This document shows, in pieces, positions 9,101 to 17,345 of a stretch of 64,000 bases of DNA. The position numbers were made by a program, and so were the translations under genes. How positions within the stretch are numbered: position 1 is the stretch's first letter; each line of letters opens with the position of its first letter. The DNA comes from Parvimonas micra (lineage in GTDB: Bacteria; Bacillota; Clostridia; Tissierellales; Peptoniphilaceae): the NCBI RefSeq assembly GCF_900637905.1, contig NZ_LR134472.1, forward strand, positions 248,001 through 312,000, written 5' to 3'. The notes below the pieces were generated by a model. It did no database searches. It was given only the letters and a program-made list of their open reading frames with translations, and had not been told where the DNA came from.

Positions 9101-10425
9101 TATAATTCATTTACCAATTTTTTAAATAAATTTCCTCTTTCTTCGTAACTTTTGAACATATCCCAGCTTGCAGATGCCGGAGAAAGTAAAACATTATCTC
9201 CACTTTCCGCAATTTCAAAGCATTTTTCTACAACTTCTCTATAATCATTAACAATTATATTATTTTCAAATCCATTTTTCTTTGCACTATCATAAAATTT
9301 ATATTTTGTATCTCCAACTAAAATTAGTGTCTTTACCTTACCATTAAAACTTTCAAACAACGGATTAAAATCCACATTTTTATCATATCCACCTACGATT
9401 AATATAATAGGCTTTTCTAAAGCTTCAATAGCTTTTATAGTTGAATCTACATTTGTTCCTTTAGAGTCATTATAAAACTTTATCCCATTTAATTCTCTAA
9501 CAAACTCAATTCTATGTTCAACGCCACCAAAATTTTTACATGCAAAAATTATGGTATCCATAATTATACCATAATTATAACAGATTGCCAAAGAAATTAA
9601 AACATTTTGAGCATTATGCTTTCCTAAAATTTTTAAATCTTTCATAGAAAATAGCTTTTTATCATTGTGATAAAAATTATTTTCACTTAAATAAAAGTCT
9701 GCATTTTTATTATTTAAAGAAATTTTTGTTACATTAGTATTTTCTACATTAATCTTACCTAAAATTTCATCATCAATATTTAAAATAAGATTTCCATTTT
9801 TATCCATATTTTTAAATATTTTTAATTTATCTTCTATATAGTTATCAAAACTTCCATGCCAATCAATATGATCTGGAGTAATATTTCCTATAGAAGCAAT
9901 ATAAGGTTTGAAATTTTCAATATTATGTAGCTGAAAACTGCTAACTTCTATAATATTTACAGTTTCATCATCTGAATTAAAAATCTCCCAAAGCATTCCT
10001 ATTCCGATATTTCCAACCACTTTTGATTTAATATTTGTAGTTTTAAAAATTTCCCCAACTAAAGTTGTTGTAGTAGTTTTTCCATTTGTCCCAGTGATAG
10101 CAATAATTTTTCTTTTTGGAAATAGTGTATATGCTAATTCCAAGTCAGTATAAACAGGAACTTTTCTAGAAGTAAAATATTCTATTATTTCATTAGAAGG
10201 TTTAATTCCGGGACTTTTAACTATAAAATCAAAATAATAATCTTTGTAATTTTTTATAAATTTATAATTAAATTTTTCAAGTTTTTCAAAAACATTTTGT
10301 AATTCTGATTCGTCTTTATCATCATAACAATAAACATCAGCTTCCAAAGAACTAAGAGTTTTTATGGTTGAAATTCCTGATAAACCTAATCCAATAACCA
10401 AAACTCTTTTATTTACAATTTCCAT
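9100..10425 (-). CDS. murD: UDP-N-acetylmuramoylalanine-D-glutamate ligase
   Basis: Adds D-Glu to UDP-MurNAc-L-Ala in the cytoplasm. The 441-residue protein has the N-terminal Rossmann domain (KRVLVIGLGLSGIST), the central ATP-binding loop AITGTNGKTTTTTLVGE, the family block EVSSFQLHNI and the C-terminal domain with GGYDKNVDFNPL and LLSPASASWDMF. All are diagnostic for MurD among Mur ligases. Other Mur ligases (MurC, MurE, MurF) are not in this cluster. Confidence 0.97.
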   Translation of the reverse strand: MEIVNKRVLVIGLGLSGISTIKTLSSLEADVYCYDDKDESELQNVFEKLEKFNYKFIKNYKDYYFDFIVKSPGIKPSNEIIEYFTSRKVPVYTDLELAYTLFPKRKIIAITGTNGKTTTTTLVGEIFKTTNIKSKVVGNIGIGMLWEIFNSDDETVNIIEVSSFQLHNIENFKPYIASIGNITPDHIDWHGSFDNYIEDKLKIFKNMDKNGNLILNIDDEILGKINVENTNVTKISLNNKNADFYLSENNFYHNDKKLFSMKDLKILGKHNAQNVLISLAICYNYGIIMDTIIFACKNFGGVEHRIEFVRELNGIKFYNDSKGTNVDSTIKAIEALEKPIILIVGGYDKNVDFNPLFESFNGKVKTLILVGDTKYKFYDSAKKNGFENNIIVNDYREVVEKCFEIAESGDNVLLSPASASWDMFKSYEERGNLFKKLVNEL

Positions 10426-10439
10426 AAACTAACTCCTAA

Positions 10440-11411
10440 TTAAATACTAAAAAATAAATATACAGATATAATTGACAACATTCCGCTAATTACAGCAAAA
10501 GCTGTAACTATTTGCGGTTCTTTATATCCTTTCAATTCATAATGATGATGTATCGGACTCATCAAAAAAACTCTTTTCTTATTTCTTGTTTTATAGCTAA
10601 CAACTTGAATAATAACAGATAATGCTTCCATAACATATATCCCGCCAATAATAGGCAAGTAAAAAATTATTCCATTTAATATACATATTGTTGCTATAGC
10701 TCCACCCAAAGCCATTGATCCGGTATCGCCCATAAAAACTCTGGCAGGATATGAATTAAACATAACAAAGCCCATTAAACTTGCCATAAAAGCTAAAGAG
10801 AATACTCCAACACCCGGAAATCTTGAAAAACTTATCAATCCAAGTCCTAAAAATACGGGAATTGATACAGAAGATGAAAGTCCATCCAATCCATCAGTTA
10901 AATTAGTAGCATTTGCAGTTCCTATCATTACAAAAATCAGTATAGGATAAATAATCCAGCCAAAATTAACTGCTCCTTTTACAAAAGGAATTAACTGATA
11001 TCTTAAATCTGTTCCTACTACTTTTTCTATAAATAAAATTACAACTATGCCTATTATAAATTGGATTATCAATTTTTGAATTTCTGTAAGACCCAAAGAT
11101 CTTTTCATAACAAGTTTAAAAAAATCATCTAAAAATCCAATAAGCGTAAAACCTAACATACCGATTAATACAGCAAATACTTCTTTAGAAAAATTGCCTA
11201 AACAAAATGTCGTAAGAATTATTGCAATTACAAAAAATATTCCTCCCATTGTTGGTGTTCCCGCTTTGGATAAATGACTCTGAGGACCGTCATCTCTTAT
11301 ATTTTGACCTAATTTAAATTTTCTTAAATATGGAATAGAATATTTTGCTATAATAATTGTTAAAAAAAAGCTAAATAAAATACTCCATATTGTAAAATTT
11401 GATATTCTCAT
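10440..11411 (-). CDS. mraY: Phospho-MurNAc-pentapeptide transferase
   Basis: Transfers phospho-MurNAc-pentapeptide to undecaprenyl phosphate to make lipid I. The 323-residue polytopic protein shows the canonical DDGPQSHLSKAGTPTMGG, GFLDDFFK (aspartate pair), NATNLTDGLDGL and the cytoplasmic loop MSPIHHHYELKG with the HHH motif. Ten hydrophobic segments are apparent. The order mraY-murD-ftsW-murG is conserved in Gram-positive dcw clusters, and murE and murF, which often precede mraY, are absent. Confidence 0.97.
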   Translation of the reverse strand: MRISNFTIWSILFSFFLTIIIAKYSIPYLRKFKLGQNIRDDGPQSHLSKAGTPTMGGIFFVIAIILTTFCLGNFSKEVFAVLIGMLGFTLIGFLDDFFKLVMKRSLGLTEIQKLIIQFIIGIVVILFIEKVVGTDLRYQLIPFVKGAVNFGWIIYPILIFVMIGTANATNLTDGLDGLSSSVSIPVFLGLGLISFSRFPGVGVFSLAFMASLMGFVMFNSYPARVFMGDTGSMALGGAIATICILNGIIFYLPIIGGIYVMEALSVIIQVVSYKTRNKKRVFLMSPIHHHYELKGYKEPQIVTAFAVISGMLSIISVYLFFSI

Positions 11412-11428
11412 TTATTCCATCTCCTAAA

Positions 11429-13852
11429 TTAATCTTCAAAGGTCAATACTATTTCTTCATCTTTTGAAATATAACTTCCTATTTCTTTATTCGAAGACAC
11501 AAATTTTCCTTTACCACCTGAAGTTTTGTATTTATATCCCATCTTATTTGCGACGTCTATAGCCTGTTGATAGTTCATTTTTGAAAAATCGACAACACGT
11601 AACTTTGTATCTTCATCATCTGAAACGGTTAGCTTAACTGTACTTCCTTCAACCAAACTCTTTTCAGGATCCTCACTTTGTCTGGTAACTATAGACTTTG
11701 GTGAAGCAGAACTATCTATACTGTAATTTAAATACTGTCCTTTTAAAAGTTCTGTAGCATATTCTAATGTAAGTCCTCTAACATCCGGAACTTTTGTTTT
11801 TCTAACTATGCCGTTATTATCATTTTTTTTAGTCAATTGTTTATACTCAGCTATTTCTTCGGCTAATTTTTTAGCTAAAGGAGCACAAACACTGGTACCA
11901 CCTGAATTTGCTTTAGGTTCATCAAACACAATTAAAATACTGTATTTTGGATTTTCAATAGGAAAAGCAATATACAATGAGGCAACAGTCTTTTTATCAT
12001 CATATTTACCATTTACAGCTTTTATTGTTGTGCCAGACTTTCCTCCAATTCTGACATTATTAGAATAAACCTTGTTTACTATTCCGTCAGTTACACCATG
12101 CTCCATTAACACTCTCATTTTATCACTTGTTTCTTTTGAAATAATTTGATTTTTAACAATAGCTTCATTTTCTTTTATTTTAATTTTATTATCTGAATCT
12201 TTTTCGATGTTTTTAACATTAATTTGCGGTTCTAATAAATACCCACCATTAACAACAGCATTTGCAGCCATAATCATTTGAATAGGAGTTACAGAAATTC
12301 CATGTCCATAACTCATTGTAGCAAGTTCTGCTGCTCCTATATCTGATAAAGACTTCGGAATTTTCCCGTTAGATTCTCCCGGCAAATTTATCCCTGTTTT
12401 ATTGCCAAATCCGAAGCCATTAATATATCTATAAAATTTTTCTTTTCCCAAATGTCTAACCATTTGCACAAAGGCAGGGTTACAACTGTTATCTAACGCT
12501 TCAGTAAAAGTTTCTTTCCCGTGTGGATTTTGCCAATTAAAACATCTGAGTGTAACTCCCGGAATATCTCTTATAAATCCATTACAAAAAAAAGTTGAAT
12601 CTAAAGTATCTGTCTTTTCCTCTAAAGATGAAGAAGCTGTTATAAGTTTAAATACAGAACCTGGTTCATAAACATCACTGACAGCAGGATTTCTCCACAT
12701 TGAAAATATTTTTTTCAACTTTTCTTTTTCATCTAAATTTTCAAATTCTTTAATCGCATTGTTATCAAGTGGAACTGTAGGATTATTGTTATCATATTTT
12801 GGAAAACTATCCATCGCAATTATATCGCCGTTTGTTACATCTGAAACTATAACACTCATCTTGATAGGTTTTTCTTCTTCAAAATATTTTTGCCCATATT
12901 CCGCGACATACTTTTGTATTGTACTATCTATAGTTAAATATAAATCTTTTCCATCTTTTGCTTCAATAACATCCTCAACAGATTTGTTAAGATTTTCTCT
13001 TATAACTCTTTTAGATCCGTTTGTTCCTGAAAGAGTATCATTCAAAAAATTTTCAATTCCGCTTTGTCCTCCGTTTTCGTTAGCATGACCAACTACAAAA
13101 GGTGCCAAAGTTCCATCTAAATAGTTTCTGCTTTGTTCAATCTCAACACTGATTATAGAAGAATTTATATCCTTAATTTCTTTTGCTAATTCAGGACTTA
13201 TACTCTTTTTTATTTTAAAATTAGTTCCTCTATCTGCTCTGTCGAATACTTTTTTCTTATCAAGCTCAAGGGCAGAAAAAATTTCATCTAATTTTTTTTC
13301 TTCTGTCTCTTTAGCTTTTTGAGAATAAAGTTTAAATTTGTCATATTCCAATACAGAAAAATAAACTTCCTTATTACTATTAACACTCACTATAAGCGAA
13401 TTTTTTGATTTTATAGTAGCGTTTTGTTCTTCTGTAATACCTTTTTTTATTAACAAATTATTATATTGATCAGCTTTTTCAAAAATTTCTTCTTTATTCA
13501 ACTGCAATATATCAAAAATTTTATCCAATTTTTTTGTTTCTGTATCTTTAATCTTTCCGTTGGATTTTTTATAGCGGTTATAATCAAGAGTCGAAAAATA
13601 ACCATTATATACACTTATACTCTTAGCCAATGTATTCCCATTTCTATCAAAAATGGAACCTCTTTTTGCTTCAAGTGGTGTATAGCTAACTGAATCTTTA
13701 AATTGTTCAACACTGTATTTATTTTTTGAATACAACTGTAAATATGCTAATTTAGCAATTATAGTGCTAAAAATTATTATAAAAATAAAAAATAAAACAG
13801 CCGAACGAGAAGAGACTGTTTTATTTTTAATAATATATTTCTTGTTTTTCAT
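11429..13852 (-). CDS. Division class B penicillin-binding protein with two PASTA domains
   Basis: Septal transpeptidase, partner of FtsW (PBP2x/FtsI/SpoVD type). In order: cytosolic start, membrane helix (about residues 17-38), dimerisation/pedestal region containing EAKRGSIFDRNG, transpeptidase domain with SVFK (S399 nucleophile), SCN (S456) and KSGT (K605), then two PASTA domains (about 688-745 and 750-807). At 807 residues it is longer than typical PBP2x (about 750), and the excess is explained by an internal duplication in the pedestal: residues about 82-157 and 162-236 are recognisably two copies of the same module (YFSTLDYNRYK.. and YFSVLEYDKFK..). Adjacent to ftsL and mraY. Confidence 0.94.
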   Translation of the reverse strand: MKNKKYIIKNKTVSSRSAVLFFIFIIIFSTIIAKLAYLQLYSKNKYSVEQFKDSVSYTPLEAKRGSIFDRNGNTLAKSISVYNGYFSTLDYNRYKKSNGKIKDTETKKLDKIFDILQLNKEEIFEKADQYNNLLIKKGITEEQNATIKSKNSLIVSVNSNKEVYFSVLEYDKFKLYSQKAKETEEKKLDEIFSALELDKKKVFDRADRGTNFKIKKSISPELAKEIKDINSSIISVEIEQSRNYLDGTLAPFVVGHANENGGQSGIENFLNDTLSGTNGSKRVIRENLNKSVEDVIEAKDGKDLYLTIDSTIQKYVAEYGQKYFEEEKPIKMSVIVSDVTNGDIIAMDSFPKYDNNNPTVPLDNNAIKEFENLDEKEKLKKIFSMWRNPAVSDVYEPGSVFKLITASSSLEEKTDTLDSTFFCNGFIRDIPGVTLRCFNWQNPHGKETFTEALDNSCNPAFVQMVRHLGKEKFYRYINGFGFGNKTGINLPGESNGKIPKSLSDIGAAELATMSYGHGISVTPIQMIMAANAVVNGGYLLEPQINVKNIEKDSDNKIKIKENEAIVKNQIISKETSDKMRVLMEHGVTDGIVNKVYSNNVRIGGKSGTTIKAVNGKYDDKKTVASLYIAFPIENPKYSILIVFDEPKANSGGTSVCAPLAKKLAEEIAEYKQLTKKNDNNGIVRKTKVPDVRGLTLEYATELLKGQYLNYSIDSSASPKSIVTRQSEDPEKSLVEGSTVKLTVSDDEDTKLRVVDFSKMNYQQAIDVANKMGYKYKTSGGKGKFVSSNKEIGSYISKDEEIVLTFED

Positions 13853-13881
13853 TTAAACTCCTCTTGTCTAAGTTTAATAAA

Positions 13882-14247
13882 TTAATCAATCTTATCCAAA
13901 TATTTAACTTGTTCCTTCTTAGGAAAATCCATATTATAATTAAGCCTTGCAAGTTTTGCAATCCTATCTACAGATTTATAAGGCTCAAGTTTCATATTAT
14001 TATCATCTCTTTCAGTTTCCAACGAGCGAATTTCAGAGTTTAGTGTATTTATTATTCTATTTTGTTGAGCAATATTTAGATATCCATATAAAATTACTAC
14101 ACTAAAAATTAATGTAATAAAAGTGAATATAAAAAGTGTAATATTTTTATATAAACTGGATTCTCTGGTAATTCCGTAGGCTTTTTTGTTTTTCTCTGAA
14201 ATTCTCTCGCCTGAAACATTGATATATTTTACTTGAGCCGTGCTCAT
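13882..14247 (-). CDS. ftsL: Cell division protein FtsL
   Basis: Small bitopic divisome protein. The 121-residue form (MSTAQVKYINV) has a basic cytosolic tail, one membrane helix (about residues 35-57, NITLFIFTFITLIFSVVILYGYL) and a periplasm-side coiled coil (INTLNSEIRSLETERDDNNMKLEPYKSVDRIAKLA), the FtsL/DivIC layout. An ATG at 14256 abuts the AGGAGG directly and is too close to be used; the ATG at 14247 is 9 bases from it. Located between rsmH and the PBP gene as in other Firmicutes, which supports the assignment of this fast-diverging family. Confidence 0.85.
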   Translation of the reverse strand: MSTAQVKYINVSGERISEKNKKAYGITRESSLYKNITLFIFTFITLIFSVVILYGYLNIAQQNRIINTLNSEIRSLETERDDNNMKLEPYKSVDRIAKLARLNYNMDFPKKEQVKYLDKID

Positions 14248-14260
14248 ATAAATCATCCTC

Positions 14261-15193
14261 CTAAATTTTTGAACAAATCCTCAATTTTGAACTTTTTGAT
14301 CTGGGATTTCTATTCATTTCTTCTTCGGAAGGTACTAAAGGCTTCTTTGTTAAGATTTTTATTTTTGGTTTATTATTACAAACACATACATATAATTCTT
14401 TAGGGCAAATGCAACCTCTTGCCAATTCTTTAAACGAATCCTTAACAATCCTATCTTCCAAAGAATGAAAAGTTATAATACATAATCTACCGTTTTTATT
14501 TAGTCTTTCTACGATATCAGGAATAACTTTCTTAATAACTTCAAGTTCTCTGTTAACCTCAATCCTTATAGCTTGGAACACTCTCTTTGCAGGATGTCCT
14601 CCTTTAGCTCTAACTGCTTTTGGAATTGCTCTTTCAATAATATCGACTAATTCAAAGGTAGTTTCTATTAACTTTTCTTTTCTATAATTAACAATAAATT
14701 CTACAATTCTTTTTGTCCATTTTTCTTCACCATAGTTATAAAAAATATATTCCAAATCTTCAGAATTGTAATAATTTACAACATCAAATGCACTCTTTTT
14801 TAGATCTCTATCCATTCTCATATCCAATGGAGCATCTATCATATAAGAAAAACCTCTTTGACCATTGTCTATTTGATATGAAGAAACACCGATGTCTAAT
14901 AAAACACCATCAACTTTATCAATTCCAAAGTAATCTAATATTTCTTTAAAATTTTCAAAATTGCTTTTATAAAACAAAACATTATCTGAAATTTTTAAAA
15001 GTCTATCTCTAGCAACTGACAAGGCTTCTTCATCTTGATCAACGCAAATAAGTTTTCCATTTTTTATTCTTTTTAATATTTCCGTTGAATGACCTGCACC
15101 ACCAACGGTTAAATCAACATAAATTCCATTAGGTTTAATATCCAAATTATCTATTACTTCATTTAACATTATTGGTATATGATTAAATTCCAT
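14261..15193 (-). CDS. rsmH: 16S rRNA (cytosine-1402 N4)-methyltransferase
   Basis: MraW/RsmH, N4-methylates C1402 of 16S rRNA using SAM. The 310-residue protein begins MEFNHIPIMLNEVIDNL, has DLTVGGAGHSTEIL (SAM loop), VLLDIGVSSYQID, GFSYMIDAPLDMRMD and the C-terminal ITFHSLEDRIVK, all family signatures. It follows mraZ after 11 bases and is co-transcribed with ftsL, the usual start of a dcw operon. Confidence 0.97.
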   Translation of the reverse strand: MEFNHIPIMLNEVIDNLDIKPNGIYVDLTVGGAGHSTEILKRIKNGKLICVDQDEEALSVARDRLLKISDNVLFYKSNFENFKEILDYFGIDKVDGVLLDIGVSSYQIDNGQRGFSYMIDAPLDMRMDRDLKKSAFDVVNYYNSEDLEYIFYNYGEEKWTKRIVEFIVNYRKEKLIETTFELVDIIERAIPKAVRAKGGHPAKRVFQAIRIEVNRELEVIKKVIPDIVERLNKNGRLCIITFHSLEDRIVKDSFKELARGCICPKELYVCVCNNKPKIKILTKKPLVPSEEEMNRNPRSKSSKLRICSKI

Positions 15194-15204
15194 AAATAAA
15201 TCCT

Positions 15205-15636
15205 TTAAAAATCAAGACCATCAAATCTTTCAGACATAATATTATCATCACTATATTCTGCTTTGCTATATTCATCCCATTTTTCTTTAGACCAAATTTC
15301 AATTCTATCTGAAACTCCGATAATCATTACATCTCTTTCAATTTCTGCAAATTCACGTAAATTTTTATTTACTAAAAATCTTCCCTGTTTATCTAGGTCT
15401 GCATTCATTGCACAGCTACAAAAGAATCTGGTAATTGAACGAACATCTTTTTTACTGAAACCTTTTGAATTAAGTTGCTCAGTAAATTCAGTCCATTTTC
15501 TTTCTGTAAATACAAATAAACAACCTTCAAGTCCACGAGTTACTACAAAATTAGTTCCTAATTCATTTCTGAATTTTGATGGCATAATCAGTCTGCCTTT
15601 ATCATCTAAAGTATGTGGAAAATCTCCAATAAACAA
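15205..15636 (-). CDS. mraZ: Transcriptional regulator MraZ, probable TTG start
   Basis: DNA-binding repressor of its own dcw operon, with two SpoVT/AbrB-like repeats (FPHTLDDKGRLIMPSKFR and MNADLDKQGRFLVNKNLR). The start is ambiguous. An ATG at 15642 lies only 2 bases behind AGGAGG, too close for good initiation. A TTG at 15636 lies 8 bases behind it and yields M-FIGDFPHTLDDKGR, which lines up exactly with the usual MraZ start (MFxGEYxHTID) and gives 143 residues, the normal size. I prefer TTG; the difference is only two residues. Three evenly spaced TGG repeats in the leader look like its own operator. Confidence 0.9.
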   Translation of the reverse strand: MFIGDFPHTLDDKGRLIMPSKFRNELGTNFVVTRGLEGCLFVFTERKWTEFTEQLNSKGFSKKDVRSITRFFCSCAMNADLDKQGRFLVNKNLREFAEIERDVMIIGVSDRIEIWSKEKWDEYSKAEYSDDNIMSERFDGLDF

Positions 15637-15660
15637 TGCCATCACCTCCTAAAAAACTAA

Positions 15661-15687
15661 CTCCATTTCACTCCATATTGAACCACA
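15661..15687 (-). promoter_or_regulatory. MraZ operator: three TGG boxes at 10-base period
   Basis: On the minus strand, TGG triplets begin at 15685, 15675 and 15665, exactly 10 bases apart, within TGTGGTTC, TATGGAGTG and AATGGAGTT. MraZ is known to bind short G-rich direct repeats spaced about one helical turn apart in its own promoter region. These lie just downstream of the predicted transcription start, a placement fitting autorepression. Confidence 0.65.
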
Positions 15688-15704
15688 TTTTTTATTACAC
15701 TTAT

Positions 15705-15733
15705 ATTTTATACTATTTTTTCATATTTTGCAA
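15705..15733 (-). promoter_or_regulatory. dcw operon promoter (TTGCAA-17-TAAAAT)
   Basis: Minus-strand -35 TTGCAA at 15728-15733 and -10 TAAAAT at 15705-15710 with a 17-base spacer, about 60-70 bases before mraZ. No other candidate lies in the gap, and the MraZ boxes follow immediately downstream. The remainder of the gap (15740-15880) is a homopolymer-rich A/T stretch in which I see no gene. Confidence 0.65.
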
Positions 15734-15881
15734 CCCTTTTTGTAAAAATTTTTATAAATTTTTTTAGAAAAAAACATTAAAATTCCAACAATTATAAAAA
15801 AATATTAAAAAAGTGGAGGAATTTTACTAAAAAATCTTAAAAAATTAAAAACTTTTTACTGTTTTTTTACAAAAATTTTAT

Positions 15882-15912
15882 AAAAAAACTACATAGAATA
15901 AATCCATGTAGT
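15882..15912 (-). terminator. Intrinsic terminator of the nadE-yebC-lit-lgt operon
   Basis: Minus-strand RNA forms a 7-bp stem ACTACAT/ATGTAGT (15888-15894 with 15906-15912, 11-base loop) followed by a run of T residues. It lies 35 bases past the lgt stop, after a TAATTAT-type triple repeat at the stop codon. Confidence 0.75.
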
Positions 15913-15947
15913 TAAAAAATTTTTTAAAAGTATTAAATTATTAATTA

Positions 15948-16703
15948 TTAATTATTAATGTCTTTTCCATATTTTCTATTTAAAAAGAAAAGTATAGTTC
16001 CAACAATAACTCCAACAAGTGATAAAACTTGTGAAACTCTAAATCCTAAAAACATCAGACTGTCAGTCCTCAAACCTTCAACAAAAAATCTTACAATTCC
16101 ATATAAAATTGCATAAAGGAGAATAATTTCACCTTTTTTCTTTTGGTATTTTCTCATATATATCATTAAAAATATAAAAATTAGAAAATTTCCAATTGAT
16201 TCATATAAAAATGTCGGATGATATTTTTTCCCATCTATAATAACTGCCCAAGGTAATGTAGTTTCAGTTCCGTGAGCTTCTTGATTTATAAAATTTCCCC
16301 ATCTTCCTATTGCTTGACCAAGTATAAGTCCGGGTGCACAAACATCAGCTAAATCTCTAAAATCAATTTTTTTATATTTACTGAAAAAATAAACTACAAC
16401 AACTGCTGCGATTACAGCTCCATATATTGCAAGTCCACCCTCTCTAATATTTATCATAGATAAAAAATTACCTCTATAATTTTCCCATTCAAATATTACA
16501 TAGTATATTCTTGCCCCAATTACACTAATAGGTAAAGCAAAGAGCAAAAGGTTTGAAATTTCATCCTCTTCTATATTTCTAAGTTTGGAGTTCTTCGTCG
16601 CTACAAAAAGTCCAGCCATAATTCCAAAACAAATTATAATAGCATACCACATTATATCTATTCCAAATATGGAGAAGGCAACTCTGTCAATTTTAACTTC
16701 CAT
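15948..16703 (-). CDS. lgt: Prolipoprotein diacylglyceryl transferase
   Basis: Transfers diacylglycerol from phosphatidylglycerol to the lipobox Cys of prelipoproteins. The 251-residue polytopic protein contains the essential signature GRWGNFINQEAHG (Arg and Asn of the active site), REGGLAIYGAVI, HPTFLYESIGN and VEGLRTDSL, the last with the conserved Arg. Seven membrane segments are apparent. It is the last gene of nadE-yebC-lit-lgt and lies 8 bases after the gene for a Lit-type lipoprotein transacylase, a functional pairing. The ABC substrate-binding lipoprotein at 58352 is a likely substrate. Confidence 0.96.
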   Translation of the reverse strand: MEVKIDRVAFSIFGIDIMWYAIIICFGIMAGLFVATKNSKLRNIEEDEISNLLLFALPISVIGARIYYVIFEWENYRGNFLSMINIREGGLAIYGAVIAAVVVVYFFSKYKKIDFRDLADVCAPGLILGQAIGRWGNFINQEAHGTETTLPWAVIIDGKKYHPTFLYESIGNFLIFIFLMIYMRKYQKKKGEIILLYAILYGIVRFFVEGLRTDSLMFLGFRVSQVLSLVGVIVGTILFFLNRKYGKDINN

Positions 16704-16711
16704 ATTTCCTC

Positions 16712-17344
16712 CTAATTGTATTCATAATCTTTAAGTTTAAGAAAAATATAAATTGAAAAAACGAACACTGTAGATAATACAATTACATTTAAAAATAAAG
16801 CAAAGAAAAATTCTTCCGGTAAAATCCTTATCATTAAGTCTGTCTCATAATCTAAAAGCCATAAATCATTATTAAAAAATAGTTTATGAAAATACACAAA
16901 ACTTTTAGAAAAAAATAAAGAACAGATGCCTAAAAAAGAAATTACAGATATATATGCTATTAAAATATACTTTCTTATATATATGAAGAACAAAAAATCA
17001 TTTTTAAATAATTTATATATAACTACCAATAAGGTAATTATAAACAAAGATGTATAAACTATTCTATCAAGTTTAAATAGTTTATATACGTCTTCCATAT
17101 GAGAAATTTCTTTTTTATTAAAATGATTTTTTAAAACTTCTTTATCTCCACTTTTAATAAATTCAACCAGTGAATTACTTGCACCTTCTATCCATTCTTT
17201 AGAAAGTCCTGACTCTTTTTCAATCTTATAATCTCTATGAAAATTATTATAATAAGAAATATCCTTAGCCATAAAATCTATTGAATATAATAAAACAAAT
17301 AAAATTATACTAATAGAAATCAAAAAAGCAAATATTTTTTTCAT
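16712..17344 (-). CDS. lit: Lit-type lipoprotein intramolecular transacylase (DUF1461/TIGR01906)
   Basis: The 210-residue membrane protein has an N-terminal helix, an external loop with the family stretch KKEISHMEDVYKLFK, three further helices (about 96-111, 127-147, 180-203) and the highly characteristic FHKLFFNNDLWLLDYETDLMIRILPEEFF. These match DUF1461. Members of this family called Lit in Enterococcus and Bacillus move an acyl chain from the diacylglycerol onto the N-terminal amine, giving lyso-form lipoproteins that evade TLR2. The two His conserved in the family are present (H82, H153). Adjacency to lgt strengthens the inference; enzymatic activity is not shown here. Confidence 0.75.
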   Translation of the reverse strand: MKKIFAFLISISIILFVLLYSIDFMAKDISYYNNFHRDYKIEKESGLSKEWIEGASNSLVEFIKSGDKEVLKNHFNKKEISHMEDVYKLFKLDRIVYTSLFIITLLVVIYKLFKNDFLFFIYIRKYILIAYISVISFLGICSLFFSKSFVYFHKLFFNNDLWLLDYETDLMIRILPEEFFFALFLNVIVLSTVFVFSIYIFLKLKDYEYN

Positions 17345-17345
17345 A

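Noticed and set aside
15263-15652. 129-codon open frame on the plus strand opposite mraZ
   Set aside because: Fully antisense to mraZ, without a ribosome binding site or recognisable protein; a shadow of the real gene, like most other antisense frames here.
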